Part shown: positions 6,887-15,220 of the stretch, piece by piece | Layout of the letters: every line of letters begins with the position of its first letter | Position numbering within the stretch: position 1 is the first letter of the stretch | NCBI RefSeq assembly: GCF_014644535.1 | Contig: NZ_BMKW01000020.1 | Span: 1 to 64,000 of the forward strand | DNA from: Neoroseomonas lacus | GTDB lineage: Bacteria > Pseudomonadota > Alphaproteobacteria > Acetobacterales > Acetobacteraceae | Direction: 5' to 3' | DNA: 64,000 nt | Notes under the pieces: model-generated | Databases searched by the model: none | What the model saw: the letters and a program-made list of their open reading frames with translations, nothing else | Told to the model about the DNA's origin: nothing | Made by a program: the position numbers and the translations under genes

Positions 6887-8742
6887 CCCCGCGCTGCGCG
6901 ATCTACGCCCGATACAGTTCCGAGAACCAGCGCGAGGCCTCGATCGAGGATCAGCTCCGCCTCTGCACGGCCCGCGCCGAACGTGAGGGCTGGACGATCG
7001 CCGGAAGCTTCACCGACGCCGCGATCTCCGGCGCGACGACCCTCCGGCCTGGCTACCAGGCCTTGCTCGAGGCGATGCGCGGCGGCACGCTGACCATTGT
7101 CCTCGCCGAGAGCCTCGACAGGTTCTCCCGCGACCTCGAACATGTCGCCGCTTTCCACAAGCTGGCGCGGTTCTGCCAAGTCCAGATCGTCACGCTGTCC
7201 GAAGGCGAGGTCTCGGAGATGGCGGTCGGGTTCAAAGGCACCATGGGCGCTCTCTCCCTGCGCGATCTCTCGGCCAAGACGCATCGTGGCCTCGAAGGGC
7301 GTGTACGTCAGGGGCGGGGGGTTGGCGCACCGCCATATGGCTACCGCGTCGTCCGACACCTCGGTGCCGATGGTGAGCCTGAACGCGGTTTGCGGGAGAT
7401 CGATCCCGAGCGGGCGTGCGTGGTCCGGCGCATCTACCGTGACTATGTCGCCGGCCTGAGCCCGCTGGTCATCGCCCGCGCGCTCAACAGCGAGGGCGTG
7501 CCGGCGCCGCGCGGCGGCACGTGGTACGACCTCACGCTGCGCGGCCGGCCGGGCCGGGGTGACGGCATCCTGCGCAATCCGCTCTACGTCGGACGCATGA
7601 TCTGGAACCGACAGACCGCTGTCGTCGATCCGCGTTCCGGCACCCAAATCTGGCGGGCCAAAGCGCCGGAAGCGCATGTCGAAGCTGCCGTGCCCGACCT
7701 GCGGATCGTGCCCGACGACGTCTGGAACCAGGCGCAGGCCCGTCTCGGCGCGGAGGCGGCGCCCCGGCTGGCCAAGGGCCCGCCCCAATTCTGGGAGCGT
7801 CGCCGGCCACGTCATTTGCTCACCGGAAAGGTCGTCTGCGGTTGCTGCGGGCGCGGATTTACCGCGGTGGGCCAGGACTACTTGGCCTGCAGGGCGGCTC
7901 GGAACGGCAGCGGCTGCCGCAACGCCAGGAGTGTGCGCCGCTCCACCTTGGAGGCAAGGGTGCTCGATGCGCTGGGCCGCCAGCTGATGCGCCCCGACCT
8001 CGTTGCCGCCTTCTGCGCCGAGTTCATCACCGAGTGGAACCGCCTGGCGGCAGAGGCGTCGGCGGGGGCCGAGGCGCGGCAGCGGGAGCTGCAAGCGATC
8101 GAACGAAAGCTCACGAACCTCGTCGAGGCCATCGCCGACGGGCTCAAGGCTACAGGGATCCAGCAGAAGCTGGTCGACCTCGAAACTCGCCAGGCGGAGT
8201 TGAAGGCCGCCATGGCCACCGAGGTGCCGGCCGCACCGGCCCTGCATCCAGATATCGCCCAGGTCTATGCCGAACGAGTCGCGGAACTACGCCAGGCTCT
8301 CGATGCCGACGACGGCTCAGATGTGCTGGAAGCCGCCCGCGCCCTGGTCGACACTGTCGTCGTCTCCCCGCCCGACGATCCCGGCGAGCCACCGATCATC
8401 GAACTGACCGGCAACCTTATCGCCATGCTCAAGGCCGGCGGGGCCAGGCTGGCCCCCGACGACGCCTCGCTTGACGCAAGCCTTACCGGCCTGCTCTCAC
8501 GTTCGGTAAAAGGAGGAGCACGGGGGAGTTCCCTCCCCCGCTGCTTTCTTCTGCCTCACTGGCAATTCCCCACCGACCCCGCGGCGCAGACCCGTCTCCC
8601 ATCGGTCCAACGCGCCCCGCCCAGCATTGCGCCGGACATATTCGCCCCGGACAGATTGGCCCCCGTCAGGTTGGCATCGGTCAGATCAGCGCGGAACAGC
8701 GTGGCGCGGCGCAGATCGGCCCCGATGAGGATGGCGTGCTGA
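6883..8742 (+). CDS. Large serine recombinase, third gene of recombinase trio
   Basis: A large serine recombinase. Residues 1-150 are the resolvase domain with the nucleophile Ser12 in IYARYSSENQ and the SLDRFSRD active-site segment. The recombinase domain follows (GAPPYGYRVV, then NPLYVGRMIWN), then a zinc ribbon with paired Cys near residues 320-350 (VCGCCGRGF ... CRAARNGSGC), then a coiled coil (about 390-450). Homologues usually end shortly after the segment near residue 540. The last 75 residues here are read from host DNA, antisense to the pentapeptide gene, because no stop occurs at the element edge. The 4-base overlap with the upstream tyrosine recombinase suggests co-translation. Confidence 0.9.
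   Translation: MTPRCAIYARYSSENQREASIEDQLRLCTARAEREGWTIAGSFTDAAISGATTLRPGYQALLEAMRGGTLTIVLAESLDRFSRDLEHVAAFHKLARFCQVQIVTLSEGEVSEMAVGFKGTMGALSLRDLSAKTHRGLEGRVRQGRGVGAPPYGYRVVRHLGADGEPERGLREIDPERACVVRRIYRDYVAGLSPLVIARALNSEGVPAPRGGTWYDLTLRGRPGRGDGILRNPLYVGRMIWNRQTAVVDPRSGTQIWRAKAPEAHVEAAVPDLRIVPDDVWNQAQARLGAEAAPRLAKGPPQFWERRRPRHLLTGKVVCGCCGRGFTAVGQDYLACRAARNGSGCRNARSVRRSTLEARVLDALGRQLMRPDLVAAFCAEFITEWNRLAAEASAGAEARQRELQAIERKLTNLVEAIADGLKATGIQQKLVDLETRQAELKAAMATEVPAAPALHPDIAQVYAERVAELRQALDADDGSDVLEAARALVDTVVVSPPDDPGEPPIIELTGNLIAMLKAGGARLAPDDASLDASLTGLLSRSVKGGARGSSLPRCFLLPHWQFPTDPAAQTRLPSVQRAPPSIAPDIFAPDRLAPVRLASVRSARNSVARRRSAPMRMAC
8519..8541 (-). terminator. Hairpin terminator of pentapeptide gene
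   Basis: On the minus strand, GGGGGAG-GGAA-CTCCCCC forms a 7-bp stem 15 bases after the pentapeptide stop codon. The same stem type follows the EttA gene at 19202-19222. The poly-T tract is weak (TTTT about 15 bases on). Confidence 0.55.
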
Positions 8743-9095
8743 AGGTTGGCCCGGGTAAAATCCGCATTGCGCAGCGTGGCGCGCGACAGGTCGGCGCCGA
8801 TGAGGTCAGCCGAGACGAAGCGCGCCTCGATGGCATCCGCCTCGATCAGCTTCGCCCCTGTGAGTGTGGCGCGCTGGAAGGACGCATCGCGCAGCACGGC
8901 ACGGGAGAGGTCCGCGCCGGCCAGTTCGCTCTGTTCCAACAGGCAGCGTCGCCACACCACCTCGGGGGCGGGTGGGTCGGTGCAGCCGGCGATGGCCGGC
9001 CCGGCAAGGAGCAGGACCAGCCCCGCGACAAGGGTGGGTAGCGAGGATGGTGTGTGCACGCCATGGGATATAGAAGCTTGCGCCTGCTCCTCCAA
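8556..9095 (-). CDS. Pentapeptide-repeat lipoprotein
   Basis: A hydrophobic signal segment (LVAGLVLLLAGPAIAGC) ends in a candidate lipobox Cys. About 100 residues of A(D/N)LxxA pentapeptide repeats follow (GADLSRA, ADFTRANLQHA, ADLTDANLTGANLSGANMSGA), which fold as a right-handed quadrilateral beta-helix. The C-terminus has Cys in RRVCAAGSVGNCQ that could form a disulfide, in keeping with an exported protein. The first in-frame start is TTG at 9095. GGAGGAG lies just inside this start, so the real start may be the GTG 36 bases further in. The function of such exported pentapeptide proteins is not known. It is divergent from the BASS transporter and ends against the recombinase element. Confidence 0.8.
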   Translation of the reverse strand: MEEQAQASISHGVHTPSSLPTLVAGLVLLLAGPAIAGCTDPPAPEVVWRRCLLEQSELAGADLSRAVLRDASFQRATLTGAKLIEADAIEARFVSADLIGADLSRATLRNADFTRANLQHAILIGADLRRATLFRADLTDANLTGANLSGANMSGAMLGGARWTDGRRVCAAGSVGNCQ

Positions 9096-9112
9096 CCGCT
9101 GGACGCCCTGCC

Positions 9113-10042
9113 TTGTTCGCGCTGCGTTTCCTGGAATGGTCGGCCCGGCAGGGTGGCGCGCTGCTCGCGACGGGCATTTTCGCCGGGTTGCTGATCCCGC
9201 CGCTTGCCGCGGTGTTCCGCGACGTCGTCACCATCACCGTCGCCGGGTTGATGACGCTGGTGCTGCTGCGGGTGGACCCGGCGCAGGTGCTGGCCTATCT
9301 GCGCCGGCCGGTGCTGGTCGCCGCGCTGACGTTCTGGCTGCTGCTGGCGATGCCGGTGCTCACCTATGGCGTGGCGATGGCGGCGGGCATGGATGGCCCG
9401 CTCGGCGCGGCGCTGGTGATCAGCGCGACCGGCTGCGCGGCGACCTCCTCGCCCGCCTTCGCGCGGCTGGTCGGCCTTGATGGAGAAATCAGCCTGGTCG
9501 TCGCCATGGTGACGACGCTGCTGATCCCGTTCACCGCGCCCCCGCTCGCGCTCGGCCTGATGGGCATCGACCTGGCGATTTCACTGACCGGGCTCATGGC
9601 ACGGCTGGCGCTGGTGGTGGGGTTGCCGCTGCTGATCTCGATGGTGATCCGCCGGATGGTCGCCGCGCCAACGCTGCACCGGCTGGGCCCGGCGGTCGAT
9701 GGCGCGGTGGTGTGGCTGGTGGTGCTGTACGGCTTCGGCGTGATGGACGGCATGCTGGCGCGGCTGCTGGCCGACCCGCACTGGGTGCTGGGTGGGCTGG
9801 CGCTGGCCTTTGCCGGCAATGTCGGCATGAACATCGCCACCGCGCTGGTGTTCCTGCCGGCGGGGCGGCGGCTGGCGCTGGCGGCCGGGCTGCTCGGCGG
9901 CAACCGCAACATGGCACTCTTCCTCGCCGTGCTGCCTGCGGCGACGGATGAACGCATCCTGCTGTTCTTCGCGCTGTGCCAGTTCCCGCTGTTCCTCAGC
10001 CCGTTCCTGCTGCGCGGGCTCTACGCCAGGCTGCGGGGCTGA
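9113..10042 (+). CDS. BASS-family (bile acid:Na+ symporter-like) transporter
   Basis: A 309-aa integral membrane protein with about nine to ten hydrophobic segments throughout and no signal peptide. The BASS signature near the C-terminus is visible (GLLGGNRNMALFLAVLP), as is the Gly/Ser-rich unwound helix region (SATGCAATSSPAFARL). Family members carry bile acids, pantoate, pyruvate or other organic anions with Na+; the substrate here cannot be told. The start is TTG at 9113, 17 bases from the TTG of the divergent pentapeptide gene, leaving almost no promoter room. One or both starts may therefore lie further inside. Confidence 0.75.
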   Translation: MFALRFLEWSARQGGALLATGIFAGLLIPPLAAVFRDVVTITVAGLMTLVLLRVDPAQVLAYLRRPVLVAALTFWLLLAMPVLTYGVAMAAGMDGPLGAALVISATGCAATSSPAFARLVGLDGEISLVVAMVTTLLIPFTAPPLALGLMGIDLAISLTGLMARLALVVGLPLLISMVIRRMVAAPTLHRLGPAVDGAVVWLVVLYGFGVMDGMLARLLADPHWVLGGLALAFAGNVGMNIATALVFLPAGRRLALAAGLLGGNRNMALFLAVLPAATDERILLFFALCQFPLFLSPFLLRGLYARLRG

Positions 10043-10145
10043 CCTGCCCGGCGATTGTCGTGCGATTGCAACGCCATCACCATCCGGCCATCACGCAGCG
10101 CGGATAGCTTCCGGCCGACTCAATCGGACCCAGGGGGCTCCACGC

Positions 10146-11750
10146 ATGTCCAATCGTTTCCTCACCGGCCGGTTCGGCCGGCGCAATCTCATGCGCGCGT
10201 CGACTGGCCTTGCGCTCGCCGGCCCACGCCTCGCCTTCGGCCAGGGCACGGCGCCCGCCATCGTCACCGCCGAGGCGGCGCGGCCGCAGGCCGCCCAGGG
10301 TGTCATGACCGGCGACGTCACCGCCGACCGCGCCATCATCTGGTCGCGCGCCGACCGCCCCTCGCGTATGATCGTCGAATGGGCGACGCGGGAGGATTTC
10401 TCCGATGCCCGCCGCGTCCGCGGCCCGCATGCCCTGCCCGACACCGACTTCACCGCGCGGCTGGATCTCACCGGCCTGCCGCAGGGCGAACAGATCCTCT
10501 ACCGCGTCACCTGGCAGGACCTGGCCGGCCTGCAGACCACCTCGGCGCCGGTGACCGGCCGCTTCCGCACCATGCCGGCCGGCCGCCGCGACATCACCTT
10601 CCTGTGGTCGGGCGACACCGTCGGCCAGGGCTGGGGCATCAACCCGGCCTTCGGCGGCATGACGATCTACGAGGCGATGCGCCGCACCAACCCGGATTTC
10701 TTCATCCACAACGGCGACACCATCTATGCCGACGGCCCGATCCAGGCCGAAGTCGCCCTGCCCGGCGGCCAGACCTGGCGCAACGTGGTGACCGAGGAGA
10801 AGTCGAAGGTCGCCGAGACCCTCGCCGAGTTCCGCGGCGCCTACAAATACAACCTGCTCGACGAGAACATGCGCCGCTTCCACGCCGAAGTGCCGCAGAT
10901 CTGGCAGTGGGACGACCATGAGGTGATGAACAACTGGTCGGACTCGAAGAACATCCAGGCCGATGCCCGCTACACGGAAAAGAACGTCCCGCTGCTGACC
11001 GCCCGCGCCGCCCAGGCCTTCCTGGAATACGCCCCGATCCGCCGCGCCGGGGATGTCGAGGTCCAGCGCGTCTATCGCCACATCCCCTACGGCCCCTCGC
11101 TCGACGTCTTCGTCATCGACATGCGCTCCTATCGCGGCCCGAACACCTTCAACCGGCAGGAGCAGGCAGGCGACGACACCACCTTCCTCGGCACCGAGCA
11201 GATCCGCTCGCTGAAGCAGGCGCTGCTGGCATCGAACGCCACCTGGAAGGTGATCGCCTCCGACATGCCGCTCGGCCTGCTGGTGCCCGACGGCAAGGAC
11301 GCCCAGGGCCGCGACCGGTTCGAGGCGGTGGCCAACGGCGACGGCCCGGCCCTCGGCCGCGAGCTGGAAATCGCCGGGCTGCTCGCCGCCATCAAGCACA
11401 ACGGCGTGAAGAACGTCGTGTGGCTGACCGCCGACGTGCACTACACCGCGGCGCATTACTTCGACCCGGCCAAGGCGCAGTTCACCGACTTCACGCCCTT
11501 CTGGGAATTCGTCTCCGGCCCGCTCAACGCCGGCACCTTCGGCCCGAACGCGCCGGACAACACCTTCGGCATGCAGGTGGTGTTCGAAAAGGCCCCGCCG
11601 GCCGGCCAGGTGAACCTGCCGCCCTCCGCCGGGATGCAGTTCTTTGGCGAAGTGAAGATCGACGGACGGACCGAGGAAATGACGGTCACGCTGCGCGATG
11701 CGACGGGCGCGTCGCTGTGGTCGCGCGGCTTCCCGCCCGAGCGCGCCTGA
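10146..11750 (+). CDS. phoD: Alkaline phosphatase D family protein (PhoD-like), Tat-exported
   Basis: A 534-aa phosphodiesterase/phosphatase of the PhoD family, exported by the Tat pathway. The N-terminus has a twin-Arg (FGRRNLMRA) followed by a hydrophobic stretch ending near AFGQG. The PhoD N-terminal beta domain follows (GVMTGDVTADRAIIWSRAD), then the metallophosphatase core: SGDT, HNGDTIYAD, WDDHEVMNNW, and VVWLTADVHYTAAHYF, which supply the Fe/Ca ligands. Length and order match the family. The start at 10146 has AGGGGG 8-13 bases upstream; the frame is open further left but without similarity. A GC hairpin at 11758-11782 follows. No Pho box was identified. Confidence 0.9.
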   Translation: MSNRFLTGRFGRRNLMRASTGLALAGPRLAFGQGTAPAIVTAEAARPQAAQGVMTGDVTADRAIIWSRADRPSRMIVEWATREDFSDARRVRGPHALPDTDFTARLDLTGLPQGEQILYRVTWQDLAGLQTTSAPVTGRFRTMPAGRRDITFLWSGDTVGQGWGINPAFGGMTIYEAMRRTNPDFFIHNGDTIYADGPIQAEVALPGGQTWRNVVTEEKSKVAETLAEFRGAYKYNLLDENMRRFHAEVPQIWQWDDHEVMNNWSDSKNIQADARYTEKNVPLLTARAAQAFLEYAPIRRAGDVEVQRVYRHIPYGPSLDVFVIDMRSYRGPNTFNRQEQAGDDTTFLGTEQIRSLKQALLASNATWKVIASDMPLGLLVPDGKDAQGRDRFEAVANGDGPALGRELEIAGLLAAIKHNGVKNVVWLTADVHYTAAHYFDPAKAQFTDFTPFWEFVSGPLNAGTFGPNAPDNTFGMQVVFEKAPPAGQVNLPPSAGMQFFGEVKIDGRTEEMTVTLRDATGASLWSRGFPPERA

Positions 11751-11757
11751 TGACGAC

Positions 11758-11782
11758 GCGGAGGGGGCCGCCCCCCCTCCGC
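11758..11782 (+). terminator. GC hairpin after phoD
   Basis: GCGGAGGGGG pairs perfectly with CCCCCTCCGC across a 5-base loop, starting 7 bases after the PhoD stop codon. There is no T-run, so termination strength is uncertain. Confidence 0.5.
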
Positions 11783-11880
11783 GCCAGCTGCCGGGCGTGC
11801 CAGGCGGCATCCCCGGTCCGGCGCCTTCGTGCCGCGTCCGGTCACTCCGTCCCGGGCGCCTTGCCTTGGCGATATGACTC

Positions 11881-11908
11881 CAATTTTCGGCAATCGCTCC
11901 AAAAATTG
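11881..11908. promoter_or_regulatory. Inverted repeat upstream of sensor gene
   Basis: CAATTTT at 11881-11887 pairs with AAAATTG at 11902-11908, 14 bases apart, in a local AT-rich dip 70 bases before the sensor start. The size and position fit an operator. Confidence 0.35.
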
Positions 11909-11977
11909 TCACGATCTCAGGTGCTTTGATCGCCTTGGCGCTTGGCAGACCACCCCGTGTCGGCGCAAAACACAACC

Positions 11978-12850
11978 ATGGGCATTCGCGCAAAACTGAA
12001 CCTCGGCCTGCTGGCGGTTTTCGCGATCGCCTTCGCCGCCGCCTGGTTGATCCTCGACCGGCAATTCGTCGCCAGCGCGCGGCAGGACGTGTTGCAGAAC
12101 GCACGCATCATGATGAGCGCGGCCAATGCCGTGCGGACCTACACGGCCCGCGAGGTGCTGCCCGCCGTGCAGCGGGACAATGAGGACTGGATCGCCCCGG
12201 TCACCGTGCCGTCCTACGCCGCGCAGACCAATTTCCGCACCATGCGCGCCGACCTGCCCGACTACACCTACAAGGAAGCGGCGCTGAACCCGACCAACCC
12301 GGCCGACCGCGCGCTGGATTGGGAAGCCGACTTCATCAACAGCTTCCGCAACACGCCGGGCCAGAGCGAACTGGTCGGCGAACGCGACACCCCCGCAGGC
12401 CCGACCCTGACCCTGGCGCGGCCGCTCACCATCCGCAGCGAAGCCTGCCTCACCTGCCACTCGACGCCCGACCGCGCCCCGGCGCGCATGGTCGCGGCCT
12501 ATGGCTCGTCCAACGGCTTCGGCTGGCATATGAACGAGACGATCGGCGCGCAGCTCGTCTCGGTGCCGATGGCCGTCGCCCTGCGCACCGCCCAGACCAA
12601 CCTCTACAGCGCCATGGCCATCCTGCTGGCGATCTTCGTCGGGCTGATGGTGGCGCTCAACCTGCTCATGTACTTCGTCGTCATCCGCCCCGTGGGCATG
12701 ATGTCGCGCACCGCCACCGCGGTCAGCCTCGGCCAGTCGGATGCCGAGGAATTCCCCGCCACGGGCCGCGACGAGATCGCCGAACTGGGCCGCGCCTTCA
12801 CCCGCATGCGCCGCAGCCTGGACCAGGCCGTGAAGATGCTGGGCGAGTGA
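11978..12850 (+). CDS. Membrane sensor with Tll0287-like (DUF3365) domain and HAMP
   Basis: A 290-aa sensor. An N-terminal signal anchor (LNLGLLAVFAIAFAAAWLIL) leads to a periplasmic Tll0287-like domain with a CxxCH haem-attachment motif (EACLTCHS). A second membrane segment (AILLAIFVGLMVALNLLMYF) and a cytoplasmic HAMP domain (VIRPVGMMSRTATAVSLG ... RDEIAELGRAFTRM) complete it. There is no histidine kinase, GGDEF or chemotaxis output domain: the protein stops after HAMP. The Ser/Thr kinase gene begins 22 bp downstream and is probably its partner. Homologous domains are found in redox and gas sensors, so haem-based redox sensing is the inference. The start at 11978 gives the cleanest anchor; in-frame GTG 11957 and TTG 11942 are alternatives. 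Confidence 0.8.
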   Translation: MGIRAKLNLGLLAVFAIAFAAAWLILDRQFVASARQDVLQNARIMMSAANAVRTYTAREVLPAVQRDNEDWIAPVTVPSYAAQTNFRTMRADLPDYTYKEAALNPTNPADRALDWEADFINSFRNTPGQSELVGERDTPAGPTLTLARPLTIRSEACLTCHSTPDRAPARMVAAYGSSNGFGWHMNETIGAQLVSVPMAVALRTAQTNLYSAMAILLAIFVGLMVALNLLMYFVVIRPVGMMSRTATAVSLGQSDAEEFPATGRDEIAELGRAFTRMRRSLDQAVKMLGE

Positions 12851-12872
12851 TGCAAAGGACCAGCGCAGCACC

Positions 12873-14030
12873 ATGAGCGGAACCAGCGGCCTGCCTGCCG
12901 CCTTCGGACGCTACCGGCCGCTCGAGGAACTCGGCACCGGCGCCATGGGAAAGGTCTACCTCGCGATCGACCCGCTGATCGACCGCAAGGTGGCCGTGAA
13001 GGTGATCAGCGCGCAGGGCCTGTCCGAGGAAGACCGGGCGGCCTTCCTCGAACGCTTCCGCACCGAGGTCCGGGCCGCGGCGCTCTGCGCCCATCCGGCG
13101 ATCGTCAGCGTCTATGACTTCGCCGATGACGGGCCGATGCCCTACATCGTCATGGAACTGGTGCCCGGCGACACGCTGACCGCCCTGTTGCGCCGCTCGC
13201 CGGCCGAACGTGCCGCGGCGGTGCCCGGCATGGTGCGCTCGATGATCGACGTGCTGTCCGGGCTGCACGCCGCCCATGCGGCCGGCGTCGTGCATCGCGA
13301 CATCAAGCCGAGCAACATCATGATCACCCCGCAGGGGATGGTGAAGATCACCGATTTCGGCATCGCCCGCCTGGCCAGCTCCTCGCTCACCCTGGTCGGG
13401 GACATGATCGGCACGCCCGGCTACATGGCCCCCGAACAGGCGCTGGGGCAGACGGTGGACCACCGCACCGACCTCTTCGCCACCGCCGCCGTGCTGTACG
13501 AGATCCTGCACGGCCGCCCACCCTTCTCCGCCGGCACCATGGCCGCGACGCTGCTGCGGCTGACCAGCCCGGAACCGGCCGATGTCGGCGACCTGGCCGG
13601 CACTCTGATGGGCGGCGTGCTGGCCCGTGGCCTCGCGAAGGACCCGACGATGCGCTTCGCCTCGGCGGCCGAATTCGCCGAGGCCCTGGACCGCGCCCTG
13701 GCGCAGGAGGGCAACCCGGCGATCGACGCCACCCGCGTCCTGCCGCCGGCGGCGCGCGGGTCGACCTCGGCCTTCCCCCGCTTTGGCTCGTCGGTCGGAT
13801 TCCCCGGCGCGGCGATGACCATGGCGCCGGCTGGCTTCAGCCTGCCCGCACCGGCCCAGGCCCGCATCGTCGAGACCGTGGCCTTCCTGGTCGGACCGAT
13901 CGCCAAGGTGCTGGTGCAAAAGGCCGCCGCCAAATCGACCAGCGCGGAGGATTTCGTCACCCGCGTCTGCACGCATGTCGCGCCGGCGGAAGCGGCGGCG
14001 CTGCGGCGGAAGTTGCTCGCCCTTCTCTGA
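12873..14030 (+). CDS. Hanks-type serine/threonine protein kinase
   Basis: A 385-aa soluble eukaryotic-like kinase. The glycine loop GTGAMGKV is at 21-28, ATP-binding Lys43 in VAVKVI, the HRDIKPSN catalytic loop at 141-148, DFG at 161-163, and the APE box follows (GYMAPEQALG). All catalytic residues are present. After the kinase domain come a Pro/Ala-rich linker (about 280-325) and a 55-residue helical C-terminal segment (VGPIAKVLVQKAAAKSTSAE and following) of a type found at the end of several bacterial kinases. There is no transmembrane segment, so it would depend on a partner for signal input. It follows the Tll0287-HAMP sensor by 22 bp and is probably in the same operon. Confidence 0.92.
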   Translation: MSGTSGLPAAFGRYRPLEELGTGAMGKVYLAIDPLIDRKVAVKVISAQGLSEEDRAAFLERFRTEVRAAALCAHPAIVSVYDFADDGPMPYIVMELVPGDTLTALLRRSPAERAAAVPGMVRSMIDVLSGLHAAHAAGVVHRDIKPSNIMITPQGMVKITDFGIARLASSSLTLVGDMIGTPGYMAPEQALGQTVDHRTDLFATAAVLYEILHGRPPFSAGTMAATLLRLTSPEPADVGDLAGTLMGGVLARGLAKDPTMRFASAAEFAEALDRALAQEGNPAIDATRVLPPAARGSTSAFPRFGSSVGFPGAAMTMAPAGFSLPAPAQARIVETVAFLVGPIAKVLVQKAAAKSTSAEDFVTRVCTHVAPAEAAALRRKLLALL

Positions 14031-14082
14031 TCCGGCCGCGCCAGACCGGGGCTGGCAGCAGCCGGCATCGCCAATATTCGGC

Positions 14083-14340
14083 TCAGGCCGATTCCGGACC
14101 CGGGGCCGCCGGTTGAGGTACGTCGCCACCGCCGAGCCAGCTCGGATCAACGGCGCTGCCACCCTGCGATGCGGCCAGGCCGGTCGGGCACCCGGCCCGC
14201 ACTGTCACGTCGGCGACCTCGGCGCTGAGATAGCCCGGCCCCGAGCCGCCGGCCCGGTCCAGACCGAACGCGCGAAGAACAGCCGCGGCGGCATCGCGAT
14301 TACGGACGTTCCATGCGTGGGAGTCGAAGAACCTCGTCAT
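14083..14340 (-). CDS. Small hypothetical protein, 85 aa
   Basis: I do not recognise this protein, which begins MTRFFDSHAWNVRNRDAAAA. The third ATG (14340) is chosen because GGAG lies 6 bases before it; ATGs at 14352 and 14361 are weaker. The sequence has one Cys (VRAGCPTG) and a Gly/Pro-rich end. It lies 81 bp downstream of the Rrf2 regulator on the same strand. The gap holds a perfect palindrome at 14397-14416 in AT-rich DNA, so it probably has its own regulated promoter and may be an Rrf2 target. Confidence 0.45.
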   Translation of the reverse strand: MTRFFDSHAWNVRNRDAAAAVLRAFGLDRAGGSGPGYLSAEVADVTVRAGCPTGLAASQGGSAVDPSWLGGGDVPQPAAPGPESA

Positions 14341-14396
14341 GGCAATCTCCATCGATGGCATCGGCCCCGGGATATCCGGAACATATAATTCCTATC

Positions 14397-14416
14397 GATT
14401 TAATGTAGATTAAATC
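14397..14416. promoter_or_regulatory. Perfect palindrome, candidate Rrf2 operator
   Basis: GATTTAAT-GTAG-ATTAAATC is a perfect 8+4+8 inverted repeat in an AT-rich island. It begins 57 bases before the start of the small gene at 14340 and ends 6 bases short of the Rrf2 stop codon. Rrf2-family sites are AT-rich dyads of about this size. I saw no second copy before the Rrf2 gene itself. Confidence 0.5.
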
Positions 14417-14421
14417 AAGCG

Positions 14422-14880
14422 CTATTTCTTCCCGCAGCCGGCATCCGGCGGCCCGATCAGGTCGGCGACGCTCCGGGCATCGAGGATCGCCGCGGTCGCA
14501 TCCCGCACTTCCCGCATCACGCGCCGCAGAGCGCAGGCCGCCGGATCCGGGCAATCCGTGCAGGGCCGATACGCGGTCAGGCTCGCGCAGGGGATCGGCG
14601 CCAAGGGGCCATCGAGGGCGCGGATCACCTCCGACAGACGGATATCCGCCGGCGCCATGGCCAGGACATAGCCGCCGGCCTTGCCGCGCAGGCTGTCGAC
14701 AAAGCCGTGACGTCGCAGGTCGAGCAAGATGGTTTCGAGGAATTTCCGCGGGGCACGGGCGCGCTCGGCGATCGCCTGGATGGTCAGCGTCGGCCGCGCC
14801 GTCTGGGCGGCGCCTTCGCTTCCCGCCGCCGCCAGGACCCGCAGGGCCTGCAGCGCGTATTTCGCCTTCTGCGTGAGCAT
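14422..14880 (-). CDS. Rrf2-family transcriptional regulator
   Basis: A 152-aa regulator starting MLTQKAKYALQALRVLA, the standard Rrf2 winged-helix N-terminus. The recognition region (IQAIAERARAPRKFLETILL) and the wing (GFVDSLRGKAGGYVLA) follow. The C-terminal half has a Cys cluster in IPCASLTAYRPCTDCPDPAAC, which fits a [2Fe-2S] sensor of the IscR/NsrR/RirA type, although the spacing is not the exact IscR pattern. The longer open frame to 15141 adds no family sequence. It lies downstream of metF on the same strand, separated by 340 bp. That gap includes an AT-rich patch (about 15015-15035) that may be its promoter. Target genes are unknown. Confidence 0.85.
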   Translation of the reverse strand: MLTQKAKYALQALRVLAAAGSEGAAQTARPTLTIQAIAERARAPRKFLETILLDLRRHGFVDSLRGKAGGYVLAMAPADIRLSEVIRALDGPLAPIPCASLTAYRPCTDCPDPAACALRRVMREVRDATAAILDARSVADLIGPPDAGCGKK

Positions 14881-15220
14881 GTCGGATGCATAGGCGCCAG
14901 CGCGAGGCAAGCCAAGCGCAAGGCAGGCCCGGCACGGGGCGGGCCAGGGGGCGATGGCGGGCCCTTCCGGGCGCGGCTGCCTACGCGCGGCCCAGGCTTC
15001 CGCGGCGCCCGCAAATAGGATATATTTCTTTAAACGCGACGCCCGATCCGTTAGCGTCCTGCCCCTTGCAGAAGGCCTCCCATTATGCGCCACGCGCCCT
15101 GTCCGCCAATGCGAACCAATGGTCTTGCCGACAAGGCCCATGCTCGGCCGGCACCAGGACTTTGTCCGAATCGGGCAAGCTTCTTCCGCTTAAAATCCTA
15201 AAATGCTAAAGTGCCGCCCA

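Noticed and set aside
10077..12104. Long minus-strand open frame (675 codons) opposite phoD
   Set aside because: The plus strand has clear PhoD motifs in order; the minus frame shows no domain and crosses gene boundaries.
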